NCBI RefSeq assembly: GCF_000721105.1
Contig: NZ_JOEV01000054.1
Location: forward strand, 1-64,000
Length of the DNA: 64,000 bases
Source of the DNA: Streptomyces cellulosae
GTDB taxonomy: Bacteria; Actinomycetota; Actinomycetes; Streptomycetales; Streptomycetaceae
Direction: 5' to 3'
This document shows positions 28,391 through 36,554 of this stretch, one piece after another. Below the pieces are notes generated by a model that saw nothing but the letters and a program-made list of their open reading frames with translations, was not told where the DNA came from and did no database searches. Position numbers and translations under genes: made by a program. The number at the start of each line of letters is the position of its first letter. Within the stretch, counting starts at the first letter, position 1.

Positions 28391-30901
28391 CTACCCGACC
28401 TGATCGCCGACTGCCCGCGTCACCGGAATGCCCGCGGCCCGGTGTCCCGGACCGACCGCGGCGAGCACACCGATCACCCCCGCCGCGAGAAAGCACGCCA
28501 GCAAGGTCGCCCACGGCACGGACAGCACCGCCCCCTCCTGCCCCGCCACCGCCGCCGCGCCCGCCGCGCCACCCGCGAAAACCCCCAGCCCGGCGCCCAG
28601 CAGCGAGACCAGGACCGACTCCGCTCGCAGCATCAAGCGCACGCCGGAGCGGTCGAGACCCACGGCGCGCAGCAGCCCGATCTCCCTCATCCGCTCGAAC
28701 ACGGCCATGCCCATGGTGTTGGCGACTCCCAGGGCACCGATGGCGACGGTGACACTGAGCATCGCGTACAGCACCGCCGACAGCGACCTGTACGCCTCAG
28801 CCGCCTCCCGGCCGGCGTCCGACGGATCCTGGACCAGCAGGGAGGGGTTGTCCAGTGCCCGGCGGATCCGCCCCTTGAGCATGTCCGCCCGGCCGGGCTC
28901 GGCCCGCACCAGGACCGAGTCCACCGCGCCGGACCGGACGGTGCCGGATCCGGCCAGGGCGTTGTCGGGCAGCAGGGCGGGGCCCAGGGCCTGGGGCCCG
29001 TCGTAGACCGCCACGATCGGCCGGTGCAAGGCCGGGCCGTCCTCGAAGCCCGTTCCCGAGATGCGGTCACCGACCTGCCACCCGTGGCGCGCGGCGAGCG
29101 CGGAGGTCACGGCGACGCCGCGGGACAGGTCGTCCAAGGAGCCCGCGCGCACGGTGAAGTCGGCGAGGCGGCCGACGGCCCGCGGGTCGACGGTCGTGGC
29201 CCACAGCGGCGACCCGTCATCGAGCCGGAACCCGACGTCGCGCGTCGCGCTGACGGCCGCCACGTGGGGCAGACGCGCGATCCTCGCCGCCGTGTCGGTG
29301 GTGACCTCGGCGTAGTCGACCGCGATGACCCGCAGGTCCGTCGGCACGTCCGCCTCGGCTTCACCTCGGGCGGTGGCACTCAGCGAGGACACCGCGACCG
29401 TGACCGCGCTGACGAGTGCCACGCACACGGTGAGGGCCCCCGCGGTCGCCGCGGTACGCCGGGGATTACGGCTGACGTTGGCCAACGCCAAGACCCCCCG
29501 TACCCCGGCCAGACGGGCCACCGAGGCGCGCAGCACACCTGTGCAGGTCTGTGCGAGCTGGGGAATGACCAACACCAGTCCGGCCAGGAGCAGCGGAAGG
29601 ACCAGCGCCAGCAGACCGAGCTCCCCGCCGCCGGTGACCAGGAGCAGCGCAGCGGCCGCCGTGGCGGCGGAACCGAGGCGGTTGCGGCGCCGCAGTGAGA
29701 GGGCAGGAGCCGGCAGGTCGGTCCGCAGTGCCGCCACGGGGGCCACCCTTGAGGCGCGCAGCGCCGGTACATATGCGGAGGCGGCCGTGACGGCCACGCC
29801 GACGCCGAGGGCGGTGAGTACCGGGGTGAACGAGAACGGCTCCAGCGGAGCCACCTCGCCCTGCGCGCCGCCCGCCGCCTGGAACAGGTCGCCCAGTACC
29901 GCGGCGACGCCGACACCGGCCAGGTGTCCGGCCACGGCCGCGAGGGTTCCGACCAGGGCCGCCTCGCCCAGCACCATGCGCAGCACCCTTGCGCGACTCG
30001 CTCCCACGGCGCGCAGCAGGGCGTGTTCGCGGGCCCGGGCGGCGCTGAGCATCGTGAAGGTGTTGCCCACCAGGAAGGCGGAGACGAACAAGGCGACGCC
30101 GGCGAAGATCAGCAGCAGCGTGGTCAGTTTCTCGCGGTCCGGTGCGGCAGCCGCCTCCGCCTCCAGGTCCGCGCGGGTCACTGCCTCGAAGCCGGCCGGC
30201 AGCACGCGTGCCGCGCGATCGGCCAGGATCCGATCTGTCGCGCCGGGCCGGGCCGTGAGGGTCACGCTCTGGTAGGTGCCCGGGACCGATGCGAACAGGG
30301 CGCGGGCGGTGGCCTTATCGAACGCGGTGACCGTGCCGCCGCCGGCCGTGCGGGGGTCGTGCACGGTGAAGACACCGGCCAGGCGGACGGAGCGGACCTC
30401 GCCGGCCACCACGATCCGCAGACGGTCCCCGACCCGGTATCCGCCGCGTTGGGCCGACCACCGGTCCACGGCGACTTCCCCGGGCCCGCGCGGGCCGCTG
30501 CCCCGGAGCATCGGGTAGCGGGGATCCGCTCCGCGCTCGCCGGGTACGAAGTTCACACCGAGGGCCGCGGACCGCGGTCCCACCAGCCGGCCGTCGCGCG
30601 CCACGAGGAACGCCGGGCCCTCCAGGGTGCCGCGAGCCGCAGCCGCCCCGGGCAGCGCCGACAACCGCCGCCGCAACGCCTCGTCCGGCAGTTTCGTGTC
30701 GGCCACCGACCCGGAGGCGGGACGCACTTCCACGGAGACGTCCGGGCGGAAGGCGCGCTGGAGCCGCAAGGCACCTTGTTGCAGGGACTGGCTGTACAGC
30801 AGGGAGCCGCTGACACAGGCGACACCGATCAGCACGGCCAGAGCGGGCAGAACGAAGCGGCGCCGGTCACGGTGCACGCTGCGCAGAACGGTTCGGAGCA
30901 T
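28391..30901 (-). CDS. FtsX-type ABC transporter permease, no linked ATPase
   Basis: 836 aa. Layout as in the permease at 21857: a first helix (FVLPALAVLIGVACVSGSLL), an extracytoplasmic MacB-PCD-like domain, an FtsX domain with three helices (LTTLLLIFAGVALFVSAFLVG and following), paired central helices (LLLVTGGGELGLLALVLPLLLAGLVLV), a second extracellular domain and a C-terminal FtsX domain (YAMLSVTVAIGALGVANTMG). The sequence differs enough from the first permease to be a separate lineage. There is no ATP-binding protein gene next to it. It may borrow the ATPase at 24430 or one elsewhere. It is divergent from a second kinase/regulator pair. Confidence 0.9.
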   Translation of the reverse strand: MLRTVLRSVHRDRRRFVLPALAVLIGVACVSGSLLYSQSLQQGALRLQRAFRPDVSVEVRPASGSVADTKLPDEALRRRLSALPGAAAARGTLEGPAFLVARDGRLVGPRSAALGVNFVPGERGADPRYPMLRGSGPRGPGEVAVDRWSAQRGGYRVGDRLRIVVAGEVRSVRLAGVFTVHDPRTAGGGTVTAFDKATARALFASVPGTYQSVTLTARPGATDRILADRAARVLPAGFEAVTRADLEAEAAAAPDREKLTTLLLIFAGVALFVSAFLVGNTFTMLSAARAREHALLRAVGASRARVLRMVLGEAALVGTLAAVAGHLAGVGVAAVLGDLFQAAGGAQGEVAPLEPFSFTPVLTALGVGVAVTAASAYVPALRASRVAPVAALRTDLPAPALSLRRRNRLGSAATAAAALLLVTGGGELGLLALVLPLLLAGLVLVIPQLAQTCTGVLRASVARLAGVRGVLALANVSRNPRRTAATAGALTVCVALVSAVTVAVSSLSATARGEAEADVPTDLRVIAVDYAEVTTDTAARIARLPHVAAVSATRDVGFRLDDGSPLWATTVDPRAVGRLADFTVRAGSLDDLSRGVAVTSALAARHGWQVGDRISGTGFEDGPALHRPIVAVYDGPQALGPALLPDNALAGSGTVRSGAVDSVLVRAEPGRADMLKGRIRRALDNPSLLVQDPSDAGREAAEAYRSLSAVLYAMLSVTVAIGALGVANTMGMAVFERMREIGLLRAVGLDRSGVRLMLRAESVLVSLLGAGLGVFAGGAAGAAAVAGQEGAVLSVPWATLLACFLAAGVIGVLAAVGPGHRAAGIPVTRAVGDQVG

Positions 30902-31057
30902 GGATCCTTCCAGGGGGCACGACGCCGCGTTGTCGGCGAGTGGACCGATCCTGGTCCGGCGCGGGCGGCCGGCGGATCAGCCGTACGACCGGCCCCGTCA
31001 CCGGCATCGGCCGATCGGCTGAGGCGCACCCACCGGCAAAGCCCTACGGTGCGGGAC
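30902..31057. promoter_or_regulatory. Divergent promoter region, second permease / kinase
   Basis: 156 bp between the permease start (minus) and the kinase start (plus). It should hold both promoters and the target of the regulator at 32311. No clear motif could be placed. Confidence 0.45.
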
Positions 31058-32314
31058 ATGAAACGACTCCTCGGCACTCCGTGGCACGGCCGACAGGTCG
31101 CGAAGGTCTGCCTGGCCGTCCTGCTCCTCGCCGTCGTGGCGGCGGAGGGAGCGGACACCCGGTCGCTCCTGCCCGCGCTGGCCTGGGTGGTCTCGGGCGG
31201 TCTGGCCCTGGCCGCCCTCGGCGTGCCGCGGAAACACTTCGACGCGGTGGCCGTCGCCGCGCTCGCCACCTCCGCTCTGGTGACGCTGCTGACCAGCCGG
31301 CTCACCATCCGCCCGGAACACACCTTCGGCATCATCGAGTCGTGCGCGCTTCTGCTGCTCATCACCCGCGCGCTGCGCCTGCGTCCCCTGCTGCGGGCCA
31401 CGGCCCTGGCCGGGGGAGCGCTGCTGGCCCTCACGGTGATGTTCCTGCGGCTCCCGGCATACGAGTACCACCGGATGTCGGAACTGGCCGTACCGGCGAT
31501 CTGGTGCGCCGCGGCCCTGATGACGGCGCTGGGACTGTACCTGCGGTTGCTCGACCGCTACCGGGACCGGGAGCGCGATGCCGGCACGCAGGCCCAACGC
31601 CTGGAATACGCACGCGAGTTGCATGACTTCGTGGGCCATCACGTCACCGCGATCATCGCCCAGACCAGAGCCGTACGCTTCACCTCGGCCGCCGGACGTC
31701 CGCCCAGCCCCGAAGACCTCGACAGCATGCTCGCGGCCATCGAGGAGGCCGGCTCCCAGGCCATGCAGTCGATGCGCAGCATGGTGACCGTCCTGCGGGA
31801 TCCCGGCGCGTCGGCATCGGACGGCACCGGCACCACCCTCGCCGACCTGCGCACCCTGACGACAGGGTTCTCCCGGACCGGAACCGGCACCACCCTCGCA
31901 CTCGACCCCCGCCTGGCCGTAGGGGAGCTGCCGCCGGGCGTCGCCACCACCGTGCACCACATCGTCCGCGAGGCACTGACGAACGTCCGCAAACACGCCC
32001 AGGCTGCCACGAGGGTCACCGTCGACGTACGGCTGGCCGGAGGCACGGCCGCACCGAGCGTGCGAGTGTCGGTGGTGGACGACGGGCCGGCCGGATCCGG
32101 CGGACCGGGGCCTCGCAGCGCATCCGCACGCTCCTTCGGCCAGCGCCCCCGCTACGGCCTGGTCGGACTGTCCGAACGCGTCACCATGGTGGGCGGGACC
32201 CTCACCGCCGGCCCACGCGCCGACGCCGGCTGGATCGTCGAGGCCGATATCCCGCTTCCTGCCCCGTTGGCCCTGGACACGGACGATCGGTCGACTGCCA
32301 CCCTGGACGCATGA
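31058..32314 (+). CDS. Sensor histidine kinase, NarL-type partner (HisKA_3)
   Basis: 418 aa from the ATG at 31058; the frame is open upstream through the divergent permease gene, which is not coding here. Membrane helices occupy about 15-165. The dimerisation box is RLEYARELHDFVGHHVTAII with the phosphorylated His. The ATPase domain has HHIVREALTNVRKHA (N box), VVDDGPAGSG and RYGLVGLSERVTMVGG (G2). It is coupled to the regulator gene by an ATGA overlap at 32311. The layout repeats the module at 21857-27452. Confidence 0.92.
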   Translation: MKRLLGTPWHGRQVAKVCLAVLLLAVVAAEGADTRSLLPALAWVVSGGLALAALGVPRKHFDAVAVAALATSALVTLLTSRLTIRPEHTFGIIESCALLLLITRALRLRPLLRATALAGGALLALTVMFLRLPAYEYHRMSELAVPAIWCAAALMTALGLYLRLLDRYRDRERDAGTQAQRLEYARELHDFVGHHVTAIIAQTRAVRFTSAAGRPPSPEDLDSMLAAIEEAGSQAMQSMRSMVTVLRDPGASASDGTGTTLADLRTLTTGFSRTGTGTTLALDPRLAVGELPPGVATTVHHIVREALTNVRKHAQAATRVTVDVRLAGGTAAPSVRVSVVDDGPAGSGGPGPRSASARSFGQRPRYGLVGLSERVTMVGGTLTAGPRADAGWIVEADIPLPAPLALDTDDRSTATLDA

Positions 32315-33030
32315 CGATCAAGATTCTCATCGCCGATGACCAGGAGATGATCCGCTCGGCGTACGGCATGATCCTGCGCTCGCAGCCCGACATGGAGATC
32401 GTCGCCTCGGTGGCCGACGGGACCGCCGCCCTCCGGGAGGCCAGAAGCCTGCGCCCCGACGTATGCCTGCTCGACATCAGGATGCCCGGCCTCGACGGCC
32501 TGGAGGTGACCCGCCTGCTCGCGGGCCCCGGTGTGCGCGACCCGCTGAACGTGCTCATCGCCACCACCTTCGACCTGGACGAATACGTGTACCGGGCGTT
32601 GCGCAACGGCGCGTGCGGTTTCCTCCTGAAAGACGGTTCGCCCGCCCTCCTCGTCGAGGCCGTCCGAGCCGTCGCCGCCGACAGCGCCCTCATCTCCCCC
32701 TCGATCACGGTCCGGCTGCTGCGGCACATGACGGAGACCACGCCCCAGGTCGTGCCGCCTCGCGCGGACGAAGGACACGCGAGGCGGGCGGATGTCAGCC
32801 GGCCGATACAACTGCCACTGACGGAACGGGAGATCGAGGTGGTGCGTCTGGTCGCACGCGGCCGCACCAACGAAGAACTGGCCGCCGAGCTCCACATCAC
32901 CCTCTCCACCGTCAAGACGCACCTCAGCAACGTGCAGCGCAAGCTCGCCGCCCGCAACCGCGTCGAAGTGGCCGCCTGGGCCTGGGAGAACGGCATCTGC
33001 GGCGCGCGGCGGGAACCGGACCGGCCGTAG
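32311..33030 (+). CDS. NarL/FixJ-family response regulator
   Basis: 239 aa. Receiver with IADDQEMIRSAYGMIL, phospho-acceptor in VCLLDIRMPGLDG, conserved Thr in IATTFDLDEYV and Lys in GFLLKDG. A linker of about 30 residues leads to the LuxR-type HTH (LTEREIEVVRLVARGRTN, AAELHITLSTVKTHLSNV). Its start overlaps the kinase stop (ATGA). It probably controls the divergent permease gene. Confidence 0.95.
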   Translation: MTIKILIADDQEMIRSAYGMILRSQPDMEIVASVADGTAALREARSLRPDVCLLDIRMPGLDGLEVTRLLAGPGVRDPLNVLIATTFDLDEYVYRALRNGACGFLLKDGSPALLVEAVRAVAADSALISPSITVRLLRHMTETTPQVVPPRADEGHARRADVSRPIQLPLTEREIEVVRLVARGRTNEELAAELHITLSTVKTHLSNVQRKLAARNRVEVAAWAWENGICGARREPDRP

Positions 33031-33071
33031 GGGGTTGATAACTGCTCGCCAGGGAGTGTGTACGAGGTCGA

Positions 33072-33134
33072 GTTAGCTCGATCGGGTGATCGCCTGCTGG
33101 CGGGCTTGCGGAGTCCTGGGCCGATCGGGCTAAC
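33072..33134. other. Long inverted repeat, possible structured RNA
   Basis: GTTAGCTCGATCGG (33072-33085) pairs with CCGATCGGGCTAAC (33121-33134) over 14 positions, 13 Watson-Crick plus one G-U. The 35-nt interior contains a small hairpin, CGCC-TGCT-GGCG (33091-33102). It starts 41 bp after the regulator stop. It could be a terminator, a mobile-element end or a non-coding RNA. The rest of 33031-33443 has no recognisable gene. Confidence 0.6.
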
Positions 33135-33443
33135 GTGATTGTGCGGCCTGGGACACCGGGTACGGCGTCAGCGTGCGGGGCCCCTGCTCCACCACAGGAT
33201 GGGTCAGGGCCTCCCTGCCGCCTCTGGCCGTGCTTGTTTGGCCAGGTCGTGAGGGCTGTGTCCATCAGCGGCCTCCGGCCGCGGGGGCCTCCCGGGCCCG
33301 GACCACGCACAGGATGCGTGTCGCCACCCGGGGTGGAGTACGCCGGGGACCAGCTCGCCCAAGACCGTTCGGGGCGCGCGGCTGAACGGGCTCACTCCCG
33401 CTCAGTCCACAGGAACGGTGTTGCACCACGGCACGGCGGGACG

Positions 33444-33465
33444 GACCACTCGACGTCGAGTGGTC
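33444..33465 (-). terminator. 22-bp perfect palindrome at a gene end
   Basis: GACCACTCGAC followed directly by its reverse complement GTCGAGTGGTC. It overlaps the stop codon (33464-33466) of the minus-strand membrane protein gene. As RNA it would form a stem with a minimal loop. It could equally be a protein-binding palindrome. Confidence 0.5.
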
Positions 33466-34426
33466 ACGACCCCGAGGCCGCGCCCCGTGACGTCTCCCGG
33501 CACCCCCGGGCCTCGCGGAACCGTTCGTGGAGCACGGCGAAGGCGGTGTGGACGACGGGAATGGTCAGCGCCGCGGTGAGCAGGAGGGCGGCGGCCACGG
33601 GAGCGAGCAGCCCCGCCGCGTACGCGACGTACGGATTGTCCGTGGCGAAGGCCAGGACGGCCGACCGGACTGCGCGGCGCAACGGCCCGGCCGCGCCGAG
33701 CAGGACCGCGTACACCGCGACCGTGAGGACGCCCGCCGGCAACGCGACAGCGAGGGTCTTCAGCCAGGCCCTCCGGCGCCAGACCAGCGTCCACGAGCGC
33801 CGCAGTGCGGCGAGGGGACCCAGGCCGGCCGCCGCGGCGGCTGGGGCCAGTGTCAGGCCGAGCCGCAGGAACAGCGCCACGAGCGTGGGGGGCCCGGTCA
33901 GGGCGGCGAACAGCGGGCTGCGCGGGAACGTGTAGGGCTCGAGATACACCCCCAGCAGGAACCCCGCCGTCGGCAGAACCCACACGATCACGCTCCGCAG
34001 GCCGAACACGGCGACAACGCGCCCGAGCCGCCACGGGGTCTCACGCACCGGTTCCACCGTCCGGGCCACGGCGCGGGCGGACACCGTCTGCAACGCGGCA
34101 CAGCCGAGCCACAGGATGCCCACCAGGAACGGGATCCCGGCGGCGACGAGGAGCGGAAGCAGGTGGCTGTCGGGCGAGTACGAGTCCTCCGCGATGCGGG
34201 CCTCCCGTCCGTCGCTCCACATCTGTCTGAACGCGTTCCGCGCGACGGTGAACGCCACCGCGGTCACGAGCAGGCCGCCCAGCCCTGCCAGGCCGACGAC
34301 GGACACCGTCCACCGCAGCAGAAGACGACGGTGGGCCCCGACGACACGGAGGGCAGCCAGAGCGGCCCACCTCGCCTCGGATTCCGTCCCGTCCCCGGCA
34401 TCGCCACGAACCCGCCCCACCCTCAC
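33464..34426 (-). CDS. Multi-pass membrane protein of unknown function
   Basis: About 320 aa from one of three clustered GTG codons (34429, 34426, 34420); GAGG lies suitably placed for 34426. The frame is open to 35122, but that part overlaps the zinc-ribbon gene. There are six or more hydrophobic segments, for example WTVSVVGLAGLGGLLVTAVA, LLPLLVAAGIPFLVGILWLG, VVAVFGLRSVIVWVLPTAG and LLAPVAAALLLTAALTIPVV. The layout of long paired helices resembles actinobacterial DUF4013-like or glycerophosphodiesterase-membrane-type proteins, but I cannot assign a family firmly. It lies 62 bp downstream of the last injection-system gene on the same strand, so it may be the end of that operon or an unrelated gene. 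Confidence 0.65.
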   Translation of the reverse strand: MRVGRVRGDAGDGTESEARWAALAALRVVGAHRRLLLRWTVSVVGLAGLGGLLVTAVAFTVARNAFRQMWSDGREARIAEDSYSPDSHLLPLLVAAGIPFLVGILWLGCAALQTVSARAVARTVEPVRETPWRLGRVVAVFGLRSVIVWVLPTAGFLLGVYLEPYTFPRSPLFAALTGPPTLVALFLRLGLTLAPAAAAAGLGPLAALRRSWTLVWRRRAWLKTLAVALPAGVLTVAVYAVLLGAAGPLRRAVRSAVLAFATDNPYVAYAAGLLAPVAAALLLTAALTIPVVHTAFAVLHERFREARGCRETSRGAASGS

Positions 34427-34488
34427 CACCGCCTCATGCTGTGTACTCCAGACCGCCCGGCCCCGGCTTCCGGCAGGACGCGGACGGG

Positions 34489-36000
34489 TCAGCTCCTGCC
34501 ATGGGAGGGGCCGAAGAACTCGATCTCGGCGATCGCCGGTTGTTTGTCGTCCGCCACGCCGTACGACGACTGCAGGACGAAGCGTACGGACGTGACGGAC
34601 CCGACCGTGAAGGTCCTGCGCTGCCCGCCGGATCCCTGGTCGAGGACGATCGGGCGGGTGACCTTCTTCCCGTCCGCGGTGGTGATGAGGGCTTCGATGC
34701 GGTGCGGCTGGGCTGACTTGGAAAGCTGGTCGGGGCGGGTCGAGACACCCGGGGTGATGACGACGTCGAGGAGCCGGGTCGGTTCCTGGAACCGGGCCTC
34801 GACCCATTGGCCCTGCCCCGACTGGGAGACCCCCGGACCCCACCACGTGTTGTTCAGCTTGTCGAAGGCGAGCCGGACACCGTGCCCGGCGTAGGACCGG
34901 GAGGCCCGCACACTGTCCGGGGCGACCGGGGCCCGCTTGGCGAAGTGGTCGCGGACGGCGCCGGCGGCGGTGTCCGCGTGGACGACGGCGGTGACGACCA
35001 ACGCCAGCACGACACCTCCCGCCAGCCAGTTGCCGATGCGTCCGAACCCGCGCCGCAACCGGGGCCGGTCGCCCGCCCAGGGGGCGGGCCGGTCTCGCCG
35101 GTTCAGCAGGCGGCGCCACCACGGCGACCGTGCGGCGTTCTGCCGGTCACCGGTCATCGGCATGGCGCAGCGCGCGCAGAAGTGCCGCTCGGGCCGGTTC
35201 CGGGTGGAGCACCACGGGCAGGGGACGCCTCCGTCGGCGCCCTGTTCCTGTCCGGGCGCGCGTACCGGCGCGGGCCGGGCCACGGGACGGCCCGGCAGGA
35301 CGGGCGCCACAGTCGGTGTCACCGTTGGCCGCGGCTCGGCGTCCGCCACCGGCACCAGGAGGGATCTGGCCCGGGCGGCGGCGTCCGCGGTGGACGACCG
35401 GGACTCCCCGGGAACGGCCGGTACCCGTGGCGTCGGTGTGCCGGCGTCCGCTGCGGGCGGCGCGGCGGTGGGGGGTGCCGCGGCACCGGAGTCACGTGGA
35501 CGGCCCTCCCCTGCCGGGTCGTGGTCGTCGCCCCGCGGCCCGGTAGCGGAGCCGGCGTCCGACGCACCGCCGGAGCCGGAGTCCAGGCCGGAATCGGAGT
35601 CCGGGCTCGAGCCGACGGCTGCGGTATCGCGTGCGTGCGGCTCACCGCCGGAGCCAGGGACCGCGTCCGGGCTCGAGCCGGCAGCCGGCCCACGCTGCTC
35701 CCCGGTGGAGTCCGTCGCACCGTGGCCGCCGCCTGTGGAAGAAGTCGCGGCCGGCTGCGCGGGCAGTGCGTGCGTCGCCCCGGCGCTCCCGCCTGTGGTG
35801 CCGGTGGGGGCTGCCGGGCGCCCGCCCGGTTCGCCGGCGACCGCTGGGCGGCTCCGGTCCGTGCCCGGGGCACCGTTGGCCGCCGCCCAGCTGAGGACGG
35901 CGCCGCAGGCTTCGCAGAACGGTTCGCCGGGTTGTACCCGGCTGCCGCACTCGGCGCACGTGCCGACCCGCTCCGGGGAGGCCCCAACTTGGGTGGTCAT
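34489..36000 (-). CDS. Zinc-ribbon / single-TM / C-terminal discoidin-like protein of CIS operon
   Basis: 503 aa. A zinc ribbon (CAECG...CEACG, about 15-32) starts the protein, followed by about 220 residues of disordered Pro/Ala/Gly/Ser sequence. A second zinc-binding motif (CPWCSTRNRPERHFCARC, about 260-277) comes next. One transmembrane helix lies at about 321-341 (IGNWLAGGVVLALVVTAVV). The C-terminal domain (about 362-503; LAFDKLNNTWWGPG, WVEARFQEPTRLLDVVITPG, VRFVLQSSYG) has the pattern of a discoidin/F5-8 type C beta-sandwich, often glycan-binding. Expected topology is N-terminus in the cytoplasm, C-terminal domain outside. It is the last gene of the operon, overlapping the previous stop (ATGA). 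The architecture fits the bitopic membrane protein reported for Streptomyces CIS (CisA, from memory), which links particles to the membrane. Confidence 0.75.
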   Translation of the reverse strand: MTTQVGASPERVGTCAECGSRVQPGEPFCEACGAVLSWAAANGAPGTDRSRPAVAGEPGGRPAAPTGTTGGSAGATHALPAQPAATSSTGGGHGATDSTGEQRGPAAGSSPDAVPGSGGEPHARDTAAVGSSPDSDSGLDSGSGGASDAGSATGPRGDDHDPAGEGRPRDSGAAAPPTAAPPAADAGTPTPRVPAVPGESRSSTADAAARARSLLVPVADAEPRPTVTPTVAPVLPGRPVARPAPVRAPGQEQGADGGVPCPWCSTRNRPERHFCARCAMPMTGDRQNAARSPWWRRLLNRRDRPAPWAGDRPRLRRGFGRIGNWLAGGVVLALVVTAVVHADTAAGAVRDHFAKRAPVAPDSVRASRSYAGHGVRLAFDKLNNTWWGPGVSQSGQGQWVEARFQEPTRLLDVVITPGVSTRPDQLSKSAQPHRIEALITTADGKKVTRPIVLDQGSGGQRRTFTVGSVTSVRFVLQSSYGVADDKQPAIAEIEFFGPSHGRS

Positions 36001-36554
36001 GAGGAAGGTTCCCTTTCTATGGTGATCACCTGGGTGGTGTACGGCATGTGTGCGGGGCGGGCTGCGGCCACCAGGGTCTCCAGCCGGTGACGGTCGAAGG
36101 GGGTGGGTTCGGGCAGGCGGAGGGTGACCGACAGGTACGGCCGGGGATCGCCGGGCACCGGGCCGAGCGGACGGGCGTCCCAGGCGGCAGCGCCGCTCTC
36201 GGTGATCTCCGGCTCCACGCCGAAGGCGAGGCGGACGGTCTCGGCCAGTCCGTGCCGGGTGCCGCGGATGCGGTGCAGATGGGAGGCGGCGGCGACCGCC
36301 GCGCGCAACCGTGCCTCCGGTTCACCGCCGTCCGTCTCGGCACCGACCCAACTGCCCAGCCAGCGTGTGTGGTCCACGGGCGCGAGGGCCGGTGTGAAGT
36401 ACGAGTCCAGGCAGTCCAGGACGTTGAGGACCGGCGCGAGCGTCTCGTCGAGGCCGGCGACGAAACGCTGCGCCAGATCGTCGTCGGCGAACACGGCGGG
36501 CAGCAGGCGACTGATGGGCAGGGACGACTCCAGGCCGTCGATCGCCCCCCTCAC
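35997..36554 (-). CDS. Phage tail protein I-like baseplate component
   Basis: 185 aa. The N-terminus SSLPISRLLPAVFADDDLAQRFVAGLDE and the block LDCLDSYFTPALAPVDHTRWLGSWVG match the phage tail protein I / P2-like gpI family found at the end of contractile injection operons. VAAASHLHRIRGTRHGLAETVRLAFGVEPEI is the most conserved part of this type. It contributes to the baseplate (Afp12-like position). It overlaps both neighbours by 4 bp (ATGA), so it is made together with the baseplate protein upstream. Confidence 0.82.
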   Translation of the reverse strand: MRGAIDGLESSLPISRLLPAVFADDDLAQRFVAGLDETLAPVLNVLDCLDSYFTPALAPVDHTRWLGSWVGAETDGGEPEARLRAAVAAASHLHRIRGTRHGLAETVRLAFGVEPEITESGAAAWDARPLGPVPGDPRPYLSVTLRLPEPTPFDRHRLETLVAAARPAHMPYTTQVITIEREPSS

